Assembly (NCBI GenBank): GCA_947478955.1
Contig: CANJXJ010000011.1
Location: 1 to 40,620 of the forward strand
Direction: 5' to 3'
DNA: 40,620 bases
Origin: Alphaproteobacteria bacterium
GTDB taxonomy: Bacteria; Pseudomonadota; Alphaproteobacteria; Paracaedibacterales; CAITNM01
Below the pieces are notes generated by a model that worked only from the letters and a program-made list of their open reading frames with translations, searched no databases and had not been told where the DNA came from. The position numbers were made by a program, and so were the translations under genes. This document shows, piece by piece, positions 40,202-40,620 of this stretch (positions within the stretch are counted from its first letter, which is position 1; the number at the start of each line of letters is the position of its first letter).

Positions 40202-40620
40202 GGACCCTACGGTCAAGCCATATGGAAACTAAGGAAGGTTACTACCGCTAGTTTTCCTCCGGCTTGACCGGGGGATCCAATTAAAAAATATTGATACTAC
40301 TCAATGGACCATATGGTCAAGCCATATGGAAACTAAAGAAGGTTACTACCGCTAGTTTTCCTCCGGCTTGACCGGGGGATCCAATTGAAAATATTGATGC
40401 TACTCAATGGACCATATGGTCAAGCCATATGGAAACTAAAGAAGATTACTACCTCTAGTTTTCCTCCGGCTTGACCGGGGGATCCAATTGAAAAATATTG
40501 ATGCTACTCAATGGACCATATGGTCAAGCCATATGGAAACTAAAGAAGATTACTACCTCTAGTTTTCCTCCGGCTTGACCGGAGGATCCACAAAACTATA
40601 GACATCATTCACTGGATCCC
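40202..40620. repeat. Tandem array of about 104-bp units running to the window edge
   Basis: Units begin at 40202, 40306, 40409 and 40513 (spacing 104, 103, 104) with GGACC[A/C]TA[T/C]GGTC. Each carries the palindrome GACCATATGGTC (altered in unit 1), then CCATATGG, then TAGTTTTCCTCCGGCTTGAC and GGGGGATCCAATT. The first three ends match; the last reads GGAGGATCCACAAAAC. There are no unique spacers, so it is not CRISPR. The true end of the array is beyond the window or at its last unit. Confidence 0.85.

Noticed and set aside
40202-40620. Possible CRISPR array
   Set aside because: The units are contiguous and nearly identical over their whole 104 bases; there are no unique spacers and no cas genes.

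Overview
The window looks like part of the chromosome of an AT-rich alphaproteobacterium, probably a host-associated member of Holosporales or a related group. This is inferred from the tig-clpP pair, a sigma-32 with a typical RpoH box, the ffh-rpsP-rimM order, aerobic hemF, low GC and many small palindromic intergenic repeats. I see no phage, transposase or CRISPR array. I ran no database search.

Layout. 1-1830: end of an unidentified gene, then a short operon (class I glutamine amidotransferase, SAM methyltransferase, AhpD-like protein). 1835-4365: an amino-acid ABC importer (ATPase plus a fused binding protein-permease) divergent from argR; the shared promoter region carries two ARG-box-like sites over back-to-back sigma-70 promoters. 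4516-5365: a hypothetical gene broken by an apparent frameshift. 5462-7665: tRNA-Leu(UAG), tig and clpP. 7744-14811: a tight five-gene minus-strand operon (HMGL-like aldolase, orphan PF04392-type binding protein, a protein joining a periplasmic sensor and HAMP to a 12-TM MFS domain, a small two-TM sensor, and a class III adenylate cyclase). This is the most unusual system in the window and looks like a nutrient-sensing cAMP module.

14939-21355: rpoH, rdgB, two tandem paralogues of a putative glycosyltransferase, then ffh-rpsP-rimM without trmD and rplS. 21362-23454 (minus strand): a SemiSWEET-like gene, a 52-codon ORF made of two degenerate copies of its N-terminus, an aquaporin with NMA in place of the second NPA, and a FliJ-like coiled-coil protein. 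23481-27740: dgkA translationally coupled to a phosphoethanolamine transferase (DgkA would recycle the diacylglycerol the transferase releases), an orphan mlaD, and uup.

27756-39920: envelope and surface genes. These are a 637-aa Ala/Thr-rich repeat protein, a beta-barrel outer-membrane protein, a 975-aa exported protein of unknown function, a YejA-like binding protein, trmL-hemF, and a 791-aa exported NHL-propeller/Ig-like protein. 39921-40620: non-coding, ending in a tandem array of about 104-bp units that continues to near the window edge. A related single copy lies near 30860.
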